From Russula earlei (Eukaryota > Basidiomycota > Agaricomycetes > Russulales > Russulaceae), in the NCBI GenBank assembly GCA_025769875.1, contig JAGFNK010000215.1:1-64000 (forward strand): 64,000 nt of DNA. Reading direction: 5' to 3'. Position 1 is the stretch's first letter, and each line of letters begins with the position of its first letter. The notes beneath the pieces were generated by a model. That model saw nothing but the letters and a program-made list of their open reading frames with translations. It was not told where the DNA came from and did no database searches. Positions 21,114 through 33,000 of this stretch are shown piece by piece. Both the position numbers and the translations under genes were made by a program.

Positions 21114-22448
21114 TCAGAGTTTCGACGGCGGCTGTGCTTCCGTTTCCAAGTCTTGTGTCAGGTTGATACCCAATTTGTCCCCCAATATTCGGAGGGCTGA
21201 CATTGTGCCGCCTATCGGCACGTCTATCAAGGCATGTTATGAATCAGATATTGGATTGCTCAGACGAAAAAAGCAAGATACTGACGTATGGTTTCCATTC
21301 CAAGCTCCTGAGCTGTTTTGAGGTTTCTGTGAGACGCATGGTCCGTCAGCGACGGTAACTTGCAGCAGTCGACAAAGGAAACCACTGGCACTTACAAACC
21401 TAGATCATCTAAAAAGACAGCGTCTTGCGGCCGGATATGGTTTCTTTCGCAGGCTAGGAGGTAGAACCGACGCTCTGGCTTCCTAGAGGCACAGAGCGGA
21501 GATTAGCCTGTCTTGCTCGGTCCCAACAGACCCAGCTGTCGATTAGTGAGTTGCACCCACCTCATGCCAACTTCGCTCGAGTCCACGAAATCGTCAAATA
21601 GTTCGCGAATGGGTGACGGGACTGCGCCACCGTCCCATCCAAGGAATCTGAGCTCAGACTCTAGGGTAACACCAGGGTATCGTCTCAAGTGCCGTCCATC
21701 GAGACCAAGGAATGTTGTATCAATTTTCGAGTAATTATTCGTGAGGGCGATGACACGCCAGCGTTCGGCCGCTATGGAAATGCAGGAAACACCGGTGAAA
21801 TGAATTAAAAATACTTTCAGAGGCCATCTAACCTCTGATTCGCAAGATAGCTTTATAGACATCCTTGTCCACTTTCTGACTCGTTCTCATCATGCGTCCG
21901 AAAAGCTGCCACACTGTTGAGAATCGGCGCATTAAATGCTTGGAAAGGTCTCACTTCCCGGCCGTCGAAGGCCAACTTCTGCGGAAGCTCAGGACATGCT
22001 ATCATCCGAATAAAATCGTACGGCGTTTGTGGAGAATGAGTCTGAGGCTCACTTATGTTCCTCTTCTCACAATACTGAGCGTACCATTCATTGCCGTTAT
22101 CCACATCGGACAGCTCTTGGCTAAACTGTTCATAAAAGGGGAATAGGGACATTTGCCCCCGCTCAAATTTCTGCCATGCTCCTTGCGAGCCCCGTCCAGA
22201 GCTGTGTGATTGGTACATGGACCTGCGTGAGTACAGAATTCTCGAGTTGTTTTTTGAACGCTCACATCAAGCAATTGATATAGTCATTGGGGATGCCATG
22301 CTCAATTTCGTACTCGCGGATTGCCACGAGAGGACTTTGCACGACAACTCCGCCAATCTTCACATATTGACGGCTCAACACATATGGCAGCGGGATGGTA
22401 TGAACGACGCACGTCAAACAAGACTGCCTTGAGATGTGGGCTGGACAT
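21114..22448 (-). CDS. HAD-superfamily hydrolase (epoxide-hydrolase-N/ACAD10-like phosphatase)
   Basis: It starts MSSPHLKAVLFD at 22,448; an intron then leads to IGGVVVQSPLVAIREYEIE. Motif I is FDIGGVV: the nucleophile Asp is present, and the second Asp of the classic DxD is Gly, as in many ACAD10-like members. A cap-region block (AWQKFERGQMSLFPFYEQF) follows. Motif II is VIALTNNYSK, motif III Lys is in KPERRFYLL, and motif IV is DAVFLDDLGLNLKTAQELGM. It ends near ETEAQPPSKL with TGA at 21,114-21,116. About six introns are needed. Family members are soluble phosphatases or related hydrolases; the substrate is unknown. Confidence 0.8.
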
Positions 22449-22651
22449 GATAATGTCAATCTCCGAGGGTTGAAACTGAAGGAAGTCCTTCCTGACAACG
22501 AGCGTTAGCGTTGCAACACCAATGCAATCATAGACAGGTAGGCCTTCCCTACTTTCGAAGTGTGTTTTTCGCTGGGGGGCCTGCCCGTGGTGCGTGAGCG
22601 CACGGTAGGCCGATGATGATGCCGGGGGGCACGTGTGTCCGCGGGATCGGT
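22449..22651. promoter_or_regulatory. presumed promoter of the HAD hydrolase gene
   Basis: About 200 bases between the HAD start and the MITE-like element. No clear TATA box or named binding site was seen. The element inserted directly behind this promoter. Confidence 0.35.
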
Positions 22652-23085
22652 CTATACCTGTGCCCTCATTCGGACACCATTGATTACTTGTTTCTTATTC
22701 AACAACTACCATACTTTGGGTACTGTATACAGTACCTCTGTCTATGTATTTTTTGTAGAAAAGCCTGCTTGTCACACTTGCCGATGATGCCGTTTCGGAG
22801 CTCTGAGGTTTACCAAAATGGCAAGTCGCGCGCCGGCGAAGAGCAAGATCCATGCACCTCCTCTGGTAAGCAACAACACAACAATATAACGCCTTACCTC
22901 TGTATGCCACACTTCATCCCAGCCCCAAGCAGACTTTCTTTCAGGCTTATATTACCTCCAAGACAACTTGCATGAAATTAATGTGGCAATTTATCCTATC
23001 TACAATTACCATACCTACTAATCTAACATTCATGATTTCTTTGGTGTGACATAGCGTGACCATTCGAATGAGGGCACAGGGATAG
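22652..23085. mobile_element. MITE-like element (~434 bp) with terminal inverted repeats
   Basis: The left end, CTATACCTGTGCCCTCATTC, is matched by the complement of the right end (CTATCCCTGTGCCCTCATTC) with one mismatch in 20. The interior is AT-rich without coding capacity. TA dinucleotides at both edges could be a TA target duplication, which would fit a Tc1/mariner-type MITE, but this is not certain. An imperfect relative of the terminus (GACTGTTCGGATGAGAGCAC) occurs near 33,942-33,961. Confidence 0.65.
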
Positions 23086-23431
23086 TATACCAAAAAAAAT
23101 CAGTAAAAAATTTCAGAAAAAAGTTTACAAGAGATCGAGAATATTTGAAAAAAAAAAAAAAGAGAGAGAAAAGTGGATGTTTTCGGATTGGTTGGCCCTA
23201 CGGAGCTACTAGGGCATCGCTCGAATCGGAGCCGGATATAGTTAGTTAGGTCCATGGCTGGACAAAGGAAAGTCTCGCTCGGTTAGGAGGAAAGGCTCAT
23301 ACTTTGGGAGTGCCAGCAGCTCCAGCCACTGCCCCAGTAACGCCTATCTAAACTTAGAACCACACTTCGGCTCACCTGGCCCGCTGGTGACTCGTATAGC
23401 CCTTGCGCCTGTTTTCCATCATCCACATTCA
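23086..23431. other. spacer with A-rich tract, promoter of the EF-hand gene
   Basis: An A-rich block at about 23,087-23,170 includes a run of 13 A. It is followed by ordinary sequence up to the start at 23,432. No gene was seen. Confidence 0.4.
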
Positions 23432-24522
23432 ATGTACCGTCCTAACTATGGTGGTGCTCCCTACAACTCACAGGGCAGAAACTATCAATCAGCATATCCC
23501 AATCAACTTGGTTCTACCTATTCCACTGGACCGCCCTATAATGCGGATCCACAACTCTGGCAGTGGTTCACTGCCGTTGATACAGACAGGTCCGGCTCGA
23601 TAAGCGTCACTGAACTTCAGGCCGCATTGGTGAATGGTTGAGTCTTTCCATCATGTCCCCTTTGAACGTGAGCTGACAGATCTCGGCGCGTTCCAGGTAA
23701 CTGGTCGAGTAAGTGCCCCGAATCCACACTGATTCGTGGTCGAACCGCCACCACCGCCACTCGAGATTTGTGCATCATCTCGAAGCGCGCTCTGCTTGTC
23801 AAACTGGCATATTAAATCATGTTGCTGTAGGATTCGATCTGGATACAGTGAAAATGCTGATGAATATATTTGTAAGTCGTTCTACCATCAACGGCAGACG
23901 GCTCTCATATTATGTATCACTTCAGGATACCGACCGAAGCGGGACCATCGGATTTCAAGGTGCGTGGTCTCGATTCCAAGCTGATGTCTCCTACTTAACG
24001 GATCGACATCCGAAGAGTTCACGGGGCTTTGGAAGTACATTAGCGATTGGCAGGGTGTTTTCAGGCACTTTGACAAAGATCGATCTGGTACTATTGACGG
24101 ACATGAGCTAGCCGAAGCCCTCAGTAGTTTTGGATACCAGCTCACGCCAACCCTTCTGACACTCCTCGAGCAGAAATATGGTAAGTTGCGTCGAATGCAT
24201 ACGCTAGCTTGAAAGATTCATACCGTCTTTGGCGATGAAGCTTCGGGGCCGGCCACTGGGTTCGCGCCTTCTCCGGGAATCAGCTTCGATCGCTTCGTCA
24301 GGGCTTGCATTGTGGTGAAGACGTTAACAGAAGCCTTCCAACGGTACGCTTATTGACTTTCTTGTGGAAAGGGGATTCTGATGCGGGGAGAAGCGCTGAC
24401 ACGAACCGTGATGGATGGGTAACGATGAATTACGAGGAATTTATGAAGGCAAGTCCCCGACGGTTTCGTCTTGCAACAATACATCTGACGTGGGATGGTA
24501 GATTGTACTCAATGCCCCGTAA
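23432..24522 (+). CDS. penta-EF-hand calcium-binding protein (Pef1/ALG-2 family)
   Basis: The N-terminus (MYRPNYGGAPYNSQG) is a Gly/Tyr/Pro-rich tail as in ALG-2 and peflin. EF loops are read at DTDRSGSISVTE (exon 1), DTDRSGTIGFQE (split by an intron), DKDRSGTIDGHE and DTNRDGWVTM. SFDRFVRACIVVKTLTEAFQ is the family linker helix. Seven or more introns are needed. The final intron (24,449-24,501) has a GC donor (AAG|GCAAGT) and a CTGAC branch site; splicing it gives the end FMKIVLNAP with TAA at 24,520-24,522, whereas reading through gives a poor tail. Family members bind calcium and dock on membranes or ESCRT-linked partners. Confidence 0.85.
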
Positions 24523-24778
24523 ATGATATATATCTATAGCATGGGTGGAAGGATTGGGTAAATGGTGTATTTTGGACAGACAAGTAGCTATGTGGATGGA
24601 GGGATGTTTATCTAATCAGGGGAACATAGTCACATGCTTTTTTTCCGAACGGCGCGTCGCACGTGATAATGGCGGGTTGCCCTGTCCAGGGCCGGTCGGT
24701 TGTTCAGCCGATGAAATTGCTTAAAATGCCCGGTGCTCCTCCGCCACCCTAGACACTTTCATCCATCTTCTTCTTGCC

Positions 24779-27742
24779 ATGGCCATTCCTGGAGCAATCC
24801 CCTTGCCGGACAACACCGACTTCACGAGACAATCTTTTCAAGTGCCCGGAACGAAGCGTCCTGGCCAGACTGGTACGTTACCGTCTCGTCCCTCTCTTTT
24901 GCTCGTGACAACTCAAAACGTCTGGTGTTGCAGCTCACTATCGCAATGGTCTGTCGCTTCCGCTGGTTTCCTGCGAGCTCTCATAAGTTTACATCTCATA
25001 TTTGTTCTAGCCTTTTTTGGTTTCGTGGATATTAACACCCCCGGTGTATTCACCACTCTTCCTGAGGTCTTCGATGCCGGCTATTCCATTGCCAAGGACA
25101 AATCTTTTTTGGGACATCGTCCTGTTCTTTCCAAGAATCCTCTGACTCATGCGCGCCACTATGTCTGGCAAACATATGCAGAAGTGGATGAGAGGAGGCG
25201 CCATATTGGGAGTGCTGTCCATAAACTCTTTGAGAATGGAACAGTGGGCGGTGGTGAATATCCTACGGTCGGTCTCTGGAGCCTGAACAGACCTGGTGAG
25301 CTTCTCTTCGGATGACTAGACCTGTCGCTCAATATTGACTTGCGACCAGAGTGGGTTCTGATTGATCTGGCGTTAAACGCTTATGGAAAGGTCGGGGTCA
25401 GCCTCTACGACACGTTTGGAGATCAAACCGTTGGTGCGTTCATGAGCTGTGAATAACCAACTCACCCTGGAGCTAACTTTTGATAAATATCAGAGTACAT
25501 GTAAGGTCCATAACTTCGGGCAAATTAGCAACGATTTAACAGCCATTCAGTATCGACCATGCCCACCTTACCCTTATCTTCACCTCTTCTGATCACTTGA
25601 CTACGCTGCTCAAGGCGGCCCCGCGTCACCCTCACTTAAAACTCATTGTAGTCATCGACGAACTTGAACCCGAAACCAAACGCTTCGCTGCGGCATGGTC
25701 CCAGACCCAGGGTGTCAAACTCCAAGAATTAAGCGAGTGTAGGTCGCACGTTGTTGCTCGTGCTTGCTTGTAGGTGATTTTGTGCTTCCAGTGGAGGAGT
25801 TCGGGAAGAAATACCGCTGCAATGTCATTATTCCCTCGGCGAATGATATTGCCACGATTTGCTACACTTCTGTGAGCTCCCTCCAGTCTGGCATGGCAGT
25901 CTGAGCTGAATTGGATGATAGGGAACTACCAATGTACCGAAAGGTGAGATGGGAGTGTGATTAATCGTCTCGCTGGACTTAGATCTGCACCCCTTCAGGT
26001 GTCTTGCTCACCCATGGTAGCTTGGCCGTGGCGACTCAATCAAATCTTTATGGGTATTCGATTGGCGCTGATGAGCGTGTCACATTGTTGTCCTATCTTC
26101 CACTGGCACATATCTATGAGGTTTGTTAGTGGTTTATTGTTCGCGCCATTCGTTCTAAATTCTCTGTTGCAGCGTATCAACCAGACGGTTGTCATCGCCC
26201 TTGGGGGTGCCATCGGCTTTTTCACGGGTGATCCCCTTCGACTGCTTGAGGATGCTCAAATTCTAAAGCCAAATTACTTCCCTTCCGTCCCTCGGGTTTT
26301 GAATCGTATATATCAGGCTGCCACGGTTGCAGGGAATGTGCCTGGCCTTAAAGGTGCCATATTCCGACGTGCCGTGCAGGCAAAGCTCGATAACTTGCGT
26401 GCAACGGGGGCTATCACACATCCCTTATGGGATAGATTAGTGTTCAAGAAGGTACGACCGTGTTCGGCACCCTTGCGATGGTGTATGAAAACTGTGGGAT
26501 AGATCCAAGCCGTTCTGGGAGGCAATATTAAACTGGTAGTCTCTGGCTCTGCTCCGATCAGTGCAGAAGTGCTCGATTTTCTTAGGATAGCTCTTTCCTG
26601 TCGAATACTTGAGGGTGAGACTTTTCGTCTTTCTTGCGTCCCTATCTGACTGCTTCATTTCTTGTTCAGGGTAAGTAAGACATTGCCTGCGGGTATGGCG
26701 TTGTCCTTATTTCTACCTTGGTAGCTATGGCATGACTGAGAACACTGCCACCGCTACGAGGGCTCTCGGGGAGGACTCAACGTCGGGTGGAACAGTCGGG
26801 CCGCCACAGCCTGCAGCAGAACTGAAACTAGTCGATGTCCCATCTATGAATTACACTGCGGAGGATAGACCGTTCCCCCGAGGAGAGATATGCTGTCGGG
26901 GTTCGTGCAACTTCATCCAGTATTACAAAGGTCCATTCGTGTTGGTTGTAACTTGTTGAGTGCCACTCACGAGAAGAGGTAGACGAAAAAAACACAAAAG
27001 AAGCTGTAGACGCCGAAGGCTGGATACACACCGGCGACATTGGGGAAATCGACGATCATGGGCGATTTAGGATTATTGATCGCGTGAAGGTGCGCTTGTC
27101 ATTCGTTTACAAGTCGGGGTCATCACTCAGGTTGCGGGTAGAATATCATGAAACTTTCGCAGGGCGAGTATGTCGCCTTGGAGAAAATTGAGAATATATA
27201 CTCCCGCATCCCCGCCGTTATGCAGGTGTTTGTCCACGGGGACAGTTTGAAGTCGTACTTGGTCGGGGTGATCGTCCCGGATCCTGTGGCGTTTGCTGCG
27301 TTCGCTTCGCGTATCCTCAAGCGAACAGTCGACGCAGCAGATACGCAAGCGATGAATGAGTTTTGCGGGGATCCGCGCATTGTGGACAGCCTGCTGAAGG
27401 AACTGAATGCCGTAACTGCAAATGGCCTTAAAGGGTGGGCAATTCTCCGATGCGGGTTTTGTGCATGGGCTTGGCTAATGGTACTTATGTTTTTCAAGAT
27501 TTGAGCAACTGAAACGCATACACCTGAGCCTTGATCCCTTCAGCGTCGCTGAGAACACATTGACACCGACCCTGAAAATGCGAAGGTGCGCCAGACTTGG
27601 TCGAATGCTTACGACCAGGTGGATACTCACGTTTCCCATTCCTTGTAGACGGGACGCGTATAACAAGTACAAAACAGCTCTTGACGCGCTCTACGAGCTT
27701 CCTGATCCACCTCATTCCGAGTCAGCATCCTCAAAGTTGTGA
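24779..27742 (+). CDS. peroxisomal-type long/medium-chain acyl-CoA synthetase (Faa2-like)
   Basis: The ATG at 24,779 begins [12 protein letters not shown]. In order come the N-terminal region ([17 protein letters not shown]), the aromatic-rich substrate region, the AMP-binding motif [23 protein letters not shown], the gate region [31 protein letters not shown], and the [22 protein letters not shown] motif before [14 protein letters not shown]. About 12 introns are needed. One exon, 25,922-25,943, is only 22 nt and encodes most of GTTNVPKG. The protein ends ESASSKL, a type 1 peroxisomal targeting signal. It activates fatty acids to acyl-CoA using ATP; the SKL end suggests supply for peroxisomal beta-oxidation. 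All catalytic motifs are present. Confidence 0.9.
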
Positions 27743-29407
27743 ATCAATGGTTTGTGGCATCATTATGCCTTGACTCCACACCTCATAATGTTCAGGGTTT
27801 CGCATGGCGTGGCATGCCTTAATCACTACACATTGTTATATGAGCCTTAATCGTCTGCACAATCGCGACACATAGGAGTGCCTATTTTAAGCAGTGCAAG
27901 GTGACGAATGACGGGGCCATCCAGTTAAAGGACCTTGATCATGATGCATGAAAAGTTGGAAGAGAGACAAAGAGGTATGGAAGTCCGAACCCATCGGCGA
28001 ATAAGACCAGGATGAGCTCAGCTACTGATATTGCATTCGGCGTATGGCATCGATCGACGATAAAGTAGCACCCGACCCTCGCTGTCCAAGATTGAATGGA
28101 GGTACGGCGCCGCCTGCTGCAGTGCAGCAATGTGTTCCGTGGCAGAGGCCTCTGGCAGCTCACATTCGTCATTCGCACAACAAATGAGGGTGAGGGTCAC
28201 ATCCCCATAATGCACCGTCCTTGCATAGAACCCAACCAGATCGCTTCCCCACGAAAGCTACCCGAAATTCCCGAATTATATCCAGAGACGCGATAATGGG
28301 ATCGGATGGGACGAGATGTGGCATGACGTGACGTGAGAGACGAGCCGGCGACGGAGCAGAACGATACCATACCGGCTCTGATGGCCACCTCAGATAGACA
28401 GGGAGATCACCCTGATGACTATGATAGTGGAAGTGATGTAGGTGATGGTGATGGCGATGGCGATGGACGATGGACGATGGACGATGGTAGACGTAAAAGG
28501 AACCGTTTGCGAGGAGGATCTTGCAGAGCATGGAACTTCCGCAAACAGGCTCAACGAATGGACACTTGATCACACCCCAGCTGGACGAATCGATATGAAT
28601 CACGTTTGGCATCGAAAAACAAAGTGTTCGCTACCGAAGCGTGGGATGAACATAGTGAAGGGAGGAGCAGATGACCCCTTCGAAGAGGATCGGTCGGCGA
28701 GTGGTGGGGATGCCTTCTCATGTCGAGGGTCATTATAACGTCAGTATGATGACATTATAATGGCCTCCCAATCTTCTCACACTGAGATTGGAATATTGCG
28801 GCGTAGCGTAGAGTCCACGTGCAAGGAAAGAAACCAACCGTTACACGTCATTCATTTCGATTGCGCGAGCCATTTCGAATAAATACAGAATTCGTACAAA
28901 AGAAAAAGAGCGTCTCGAGAAGCGATCCCCATTATCATATGTGAAATAAGTAGTAGTGGATATGTTCGTGCACTAAAAGACAAACGAGACGAGGATCCGA
29001 TAATAGCGTTACAGACTGGAGTGATGATGAAGATCCTAGGGCACACGGTTGGGGCTGGGAATAATCGACATGTACAATAAAGCGCGGAGATAACTGTAAA
29101 GTCCCAAAGAATCGCGAATCGCGAAGCCGAGGAAAAACCAAGATCAATTTTGATCGTATTACCGAGGTTCGTATGACGTGGCCGTATGTGGACAGATAGA
29201 TAAGGGTCAGATTGACTCGAGCTCGCTCGGTGTGGGAGAAGGCAGAGCGACTGAGGCAGGAGAGAGGGCCCGATCCTGCGGGAGGTACGGAGCGGGGACG
29301 AAAGATGCCTCATAGGAAGCGTGACGCTGAAAGGGATTGCGAGTGTGTATGCGAGAGATAGGGGAAGCTGCGAACACGTCGACGGAAATGGGGGTCAGCT
29401 ATGGGCG
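27743..29407. other. long spacer without a convincing gene; short GATGG-type tandem repeat
   Basis: A minus-strand frame at about 28,018-28,330 contains protein-like stretches (EHIAALQQAAPYLHSILDSE, then GRVLLYRRS) that faintly recall a dual-specificity phosphatase. The catalytic Cys motif is not there, so I do not call a gene. A purine-rich repeat of GATGG and GATGGCGATGGAC units lies at about 28,434-28,489. The long minus frame 28,852-29,313 has no motif and is probably the 3' flank of the next gene. Confidence 0.4.
28434..28489. repeat. short tandem repeat, GATGG/GATGGAC units
   Basis: Units of GTGATG, GCGATG and GGACGATG follow one another for about 55 bases. This is a simple-sequence repeat with no sign of coding use. 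Confidence 0.7.
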
Positions 29408-30067
29408 CTAGAGACGGCGGAGAGACTTCGGAGGTAATGATGACGGCGCGAATAGCGTACCTAACGGGCCGGAACTAAAAAACCTTGCAGAAGAAGTTTC
29501 CGATCCAATGTCATTCTCTTCGTTTTCGCAAAGCGCGAGAGGGCGTGCGCTGAGGGAGGAGCCCAACTGCTTCACAGGGGTGCGAGAATCTTCCCAGGGT
29601 AGAACAGAAAGGTTGTCGATGCCACCTAGAGGCTTGGACGGAAGAGTGAGAGCGCGATCATGGAGCGATGAAAGAGGGTATCTAAGGGGACGGAGGATGG
29701 GGGAACGGGGAGGGAAAAGGGACGGCCGGAGGATGGAAAGGAATTCCTCGAGGGCTTCTGAGGGTAAGCTGGACCTGGATAAGAAAATAGATTAGAGGGT
29801 GGAACAAAGTTGGGCCGGTTAGATATAGGCTTACCTCGGAGAAGAACGGGGAGATGTCTTGGGAGATTTTGAATCAGAGTCCAAGTGGAGGAGAGGGTCG
29901 TCGTCTAAGGGGGAGTCGATTGGGAACAGCCTTTCAACTGGATCTGCGGGAGTCGAGGCGATCCGAAGGGGATGTTGACGGTGGGGGGAGGGGATATGAA
30001 TAGAAAAGTTGGATAGCCGAACGGGGCGAGGAGCGACAAGGGTGATGTTGTCTGAATTTGACGGCAT
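29408..30067 (-). CDS. uncharacterised Pro/Ser-rich protein, two exons
   Basis: It starts MPSNSDNITLVAPRPVRL at 30,067. Exon 1 ends before a GTAAGCC donor near 29,838, and exon 2 resumes near 29,777 (SSLPSEALEEFLSILRPS) and continues to TAG at 29,408-29,410. Joining gives about 200 residues rich in Pro, Ser, Leu and Arg, with acidic and SP-rich patches (PIDSPLDDDPLL; SPKTSPRSSPR). There is no membrane segment, signal peptide or known domain. Codon usage is GC-rich at third positions, like its neighbours, which supports coding. Function unknown. Confidence 0.55.
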
Positions 30068-30412
30068 GAGAATGAGCGTAGTGAACGTTAGGCAGAGGCT
30101 AGGAGGTGGGGGGCAAAGCGGGGGCAGGGCAGGCAAAGCGGGGGCGGGGTAAGGGTAAGGGCAGACAGCGCAGGCCAAGGCAAAGCAAAGCAGGGCGAAG
30201 GGGTAGGCCAGGGAGGGAAAGAGACTCTCACGGACATGTGACTGATTCTACCCACGGTCGGGATTCTCAGGTCAGGTCAGGTCAGAATCAGGTTCGCCGC
30301 GTACGACGTCCGACGTAAAATAAACTGGCTTTACACGTACTGCTATATAACTCTCGTTTCTCTCAGATGCACTCTCTCTTTGTCCGCGCAAGTCTTCCTT
30401 CGACTCGAGCAC

Positions 30413-32335
30413 ATGGCACAGCGTGACCAGCTCTATTTCTCCCCTTCGTGCACCACCCACGATGATTCCTGCCCTCTTCTTCCACACTCAACCCCCAATT
30501 CTCTAGAGTCTCAGGCATCCTCCCCCCCAGCCAAGGTCCGCTCAACGTCTACCCCGATTCCAAGGTCCCAGTTGATTTGTCTATGCCTCATCCGCCTCGT
30601 CGAACCCATCGCCTTCACCCAAATCTTTCCCTATGTAAATGAAATGATCGCTCACATCCACCTCACCAACGACCCTTCTCGTGTCGGCTTTTACAGTGGC
30701 TTGGCGGAGAGTGCTTTCTCTATCTCGTCCCTCCTCTCGATCTATCACTGGGCTCGCCTTTCCGGTGAGATCATCGTCTCTTATCTTTTATGTCAACGAT
30801 GATCTGAGTTTCCTCAAGACGTAATGGGTCGCCGGCCTGTCATCTTCATCGGAATTCTCGGAGTGAGCTTTGCGACCCTGCTCTTTGGCTTGCAACAGAC
30901 ATTTCCAGGTATCTTACTCATTCGGTGCATCGGTCAGTCGGCTTTGATAACCCAGCTACCTTCATATCGCTTACATCTATCATCACAGGAGGCTTCTTCT
31001 CAGGCAACACTGCCGTCATCTATTCGGTATTGGGCGAAATTACAGATACCACCAACCAAGCTATCGCATTCCCCATGTTCGGTCTTGCGTGGCCAGTCGG
31101 ATCCATCATAGGGTTAGTCGTCTCGTTTCATTCGCTCCGCACTCTTGACAAGACAACCCCGTAGTCCCCTGATAGGCGGAACATTCTCAAATCCTGCCAA
31201 TGCGATCCCTAACTTATTCGGTCACCACTTTTTCCAAACCTATCCTTATTTCCTCCCAGGTTTCATTGCGTTCGTCATTTCATTAGTTGCCGCCACCTTC
31301 GGTTACGTCTTCCTTGAGGAGGTCAGTCCCCGTTCTCGTCTTCTTTAACCATGCACATTTATAATCGCAGACGTTGCCCAGCAAACGTCGTGGACTTGCT
31401 GTCCCCAAATCGATCACCGGAGTAACCCATGAACAAAAATCGTCACCATTTACTTTCAGGATGCTCATCTCCGTGCCCATCATACGTGCCCTAAGCTTGT
31501 CTGGAGCTGGTCTTAGTTTCACGTATACGGCCTTTGACGTGCTCTTTGTCCTTTTCTGTTATTCTCCCATCGAATCAGGCGGCCTCGCACTCTCTGTATG
31601 TCCACCCAATACTCTCATAGACGTTTATTCACTGGTGACAGGCTGCAGAGATTGGCATCTGCCTTGCTATTGCAGGCCTCATTTCCTGTTTCATTCAACT
31701 TTTCGTCACACCCACTCTTCTTGTGCGCTGCGACCATGTCCGTCTGTACAACAGATGCTTGGGTTTGTGGCCATATTGCTTTCTCGCACTGCCACTCCTC
31801 AATGCGGTTGCTCGAATCGGCCTTCCTATCGTGGACCATCGATTGAGCGAGGGGACACTATACCTGACCAACGCGGATCGCCATGTACAGGCGATCGTTT
31901 GGTGCGGTCTGACCGCCCTCCTAGCTTTGTCAAGGCTGGCCTGCCTGGCATTTGCGTGCGTCGGCACTCATTTGCAATTCATACAGAGGCTGACATGTGA
32001 CTATTTCCAGGCTTAGCATGATATTGGTCAAGGAGAGCGCACCGACTCCAGACTCTCTTGGGGTGACGAACGGACTTGTCATGTTCGCGATGTGCCTGAC
32101 GCGTTCATTCTGTCCAGCTCTCGCAAGGTGCGACGAAATAGCTCTAGGTGATCTTATTATCTGACGGATGTTTTTATATAGCTCGCTCTTTGCGTCGTTG
32201 GCTAGTAGCAAAATCCTCTGTGGATACCTTTGGGTTGTCATTATGGCAACCATATCTTATGCCTGCACCTGGTTTGGGCCTCAAATCGAGCGCTCTCGGG
32301 AATCGTCCATTGTCAGCCATGGGTTGAGCGAGTAG
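30413..32335 (+). CDS. major facilitator superfamily transporter (DHA1-like)
   Basis: The ATG at 30,413 gives a polar leader (MAQRDQLYFSPS), then the first membrane helix (QLICLCLIRLVEPIAFTQIF). After an intron comes motif A, DVMGRRPVIFIG, between helices 2 and 3. Later helices read GGFFSGNTAVIYSVLGEI, FPMFGLAWPVGSIIGPLIGG, FIAFVISLVAATFGYVFLEE, SAAEIGICLAIAGLISCFIQ, and finally LCGYLWVVIMATISYACTW; the end is SIVSHGLSE with TAG at 32,333. The overall pattern (GG...GP..GG in helix 5, a long central loop) fits 12-helix drug:H+ antiporters of the ZIFL/DHA1 type that are abundant in basidiomycetes. About seven introns are needed. The substrate cannot be inferred. Confidence 0.8.
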
Positions 32336-32449
32336 TGCCCGCTGTTGGCCCGCACGAATACAACATTTCTTGGGTTGGGTGCTTTCCAAATGCTGTCACA
32401 TTGGTCAATCATGCTATCATGTACACAGTAACTCGACGCGTCGAACTAT

Positions 32450-33000
32450 GAATGGATTCATTTTCACAGACATGAGTGTGTTTGCGTCCCTCGAAATCCT
32501 CCTTTGGAAGGCGATCCTTAATACTTGTATCAACCTCAGTGGAGAGTACCGTTGAGATCCAGGATTGAGAAGATTGACTAAGTGATGTAGTGGTCTGGAT
32601 ATAGATCCCTGATCCATTGGAGACTGTGTCATTGATGAAGTCATTGGGGCCGCCTCGCAAAATGGTAACTTGAGTCCGATCCACCCGGTGTCGAATGTCG
32701 AAAGAAGAGAGGGAAAAACTCTTGTCATGGAGACAGTCGCGATAAATAAAGCTAACGGGATGGAGTAGACCGTGACCAATAACTTGAACGAGAGGTCAAA
32801 ATATTCCAGCCTTCGGGCGGAACCTGGTCTGTGACGCTGACGGGGTACGAGACGGAGCATGTGCAGCATGGATGGCCAACGCCTAACCTAATAGTTCCGG
32901 AAGAGCGGCTGATCCGTCCGAACAGCAGGTCTAGGCGTCGATGTTCTGTGGAAAGATTCAAGGAGTGATGACAGTATATGGAAGGGGTAAATATTTCAAA
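32450..33000 (-). pseudogene. strongly decayed partial copy of the M24B peptidase gene
   Basis: The minus strand at 32,593-32,672 aligns with the active-site region of the peptidase gene at about 35,998-36,077: LRGGPNDFI here against LRGGSNDII there, then GIYIQ against GIYIE, with clear nucleotide identity over about 80 bases including a shared GCCGCCTCGCA block. Further matches lie at about 32,463-32,480 (TTTCGAGG) and at 32,856-32,892 (GCATGTGCAGCA and GCCAACGCCT against GCATGCGCAGCA and GCCAATGCCT). The copy has lost residues and frame, so it cannot encode a working enzyme. Its left and right limits are approximate. Confidence 0.6.

Noticed and set aside
28018..28330. faint dual-specificity phosphatase-like frame on the minus strand
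   Set aside because: The HCxxGxxR catalytic loop is not present in any frame and the frame breaks; the similarity is too weak to call.
28852..29313. 153-codon minus-strand open frame downstream of the 29,408-30,067 gene
   Set aside because: It follows the stop of that gene on the same strand and shows no domain; more likely 3' untranslated sequence.
32641..32710. aspartic-protease-like FDTGW reading on the minus strand
   Set aside because: The same bases align better, at nucleotide level and in another frame, with the M24B peptidase active-site region.
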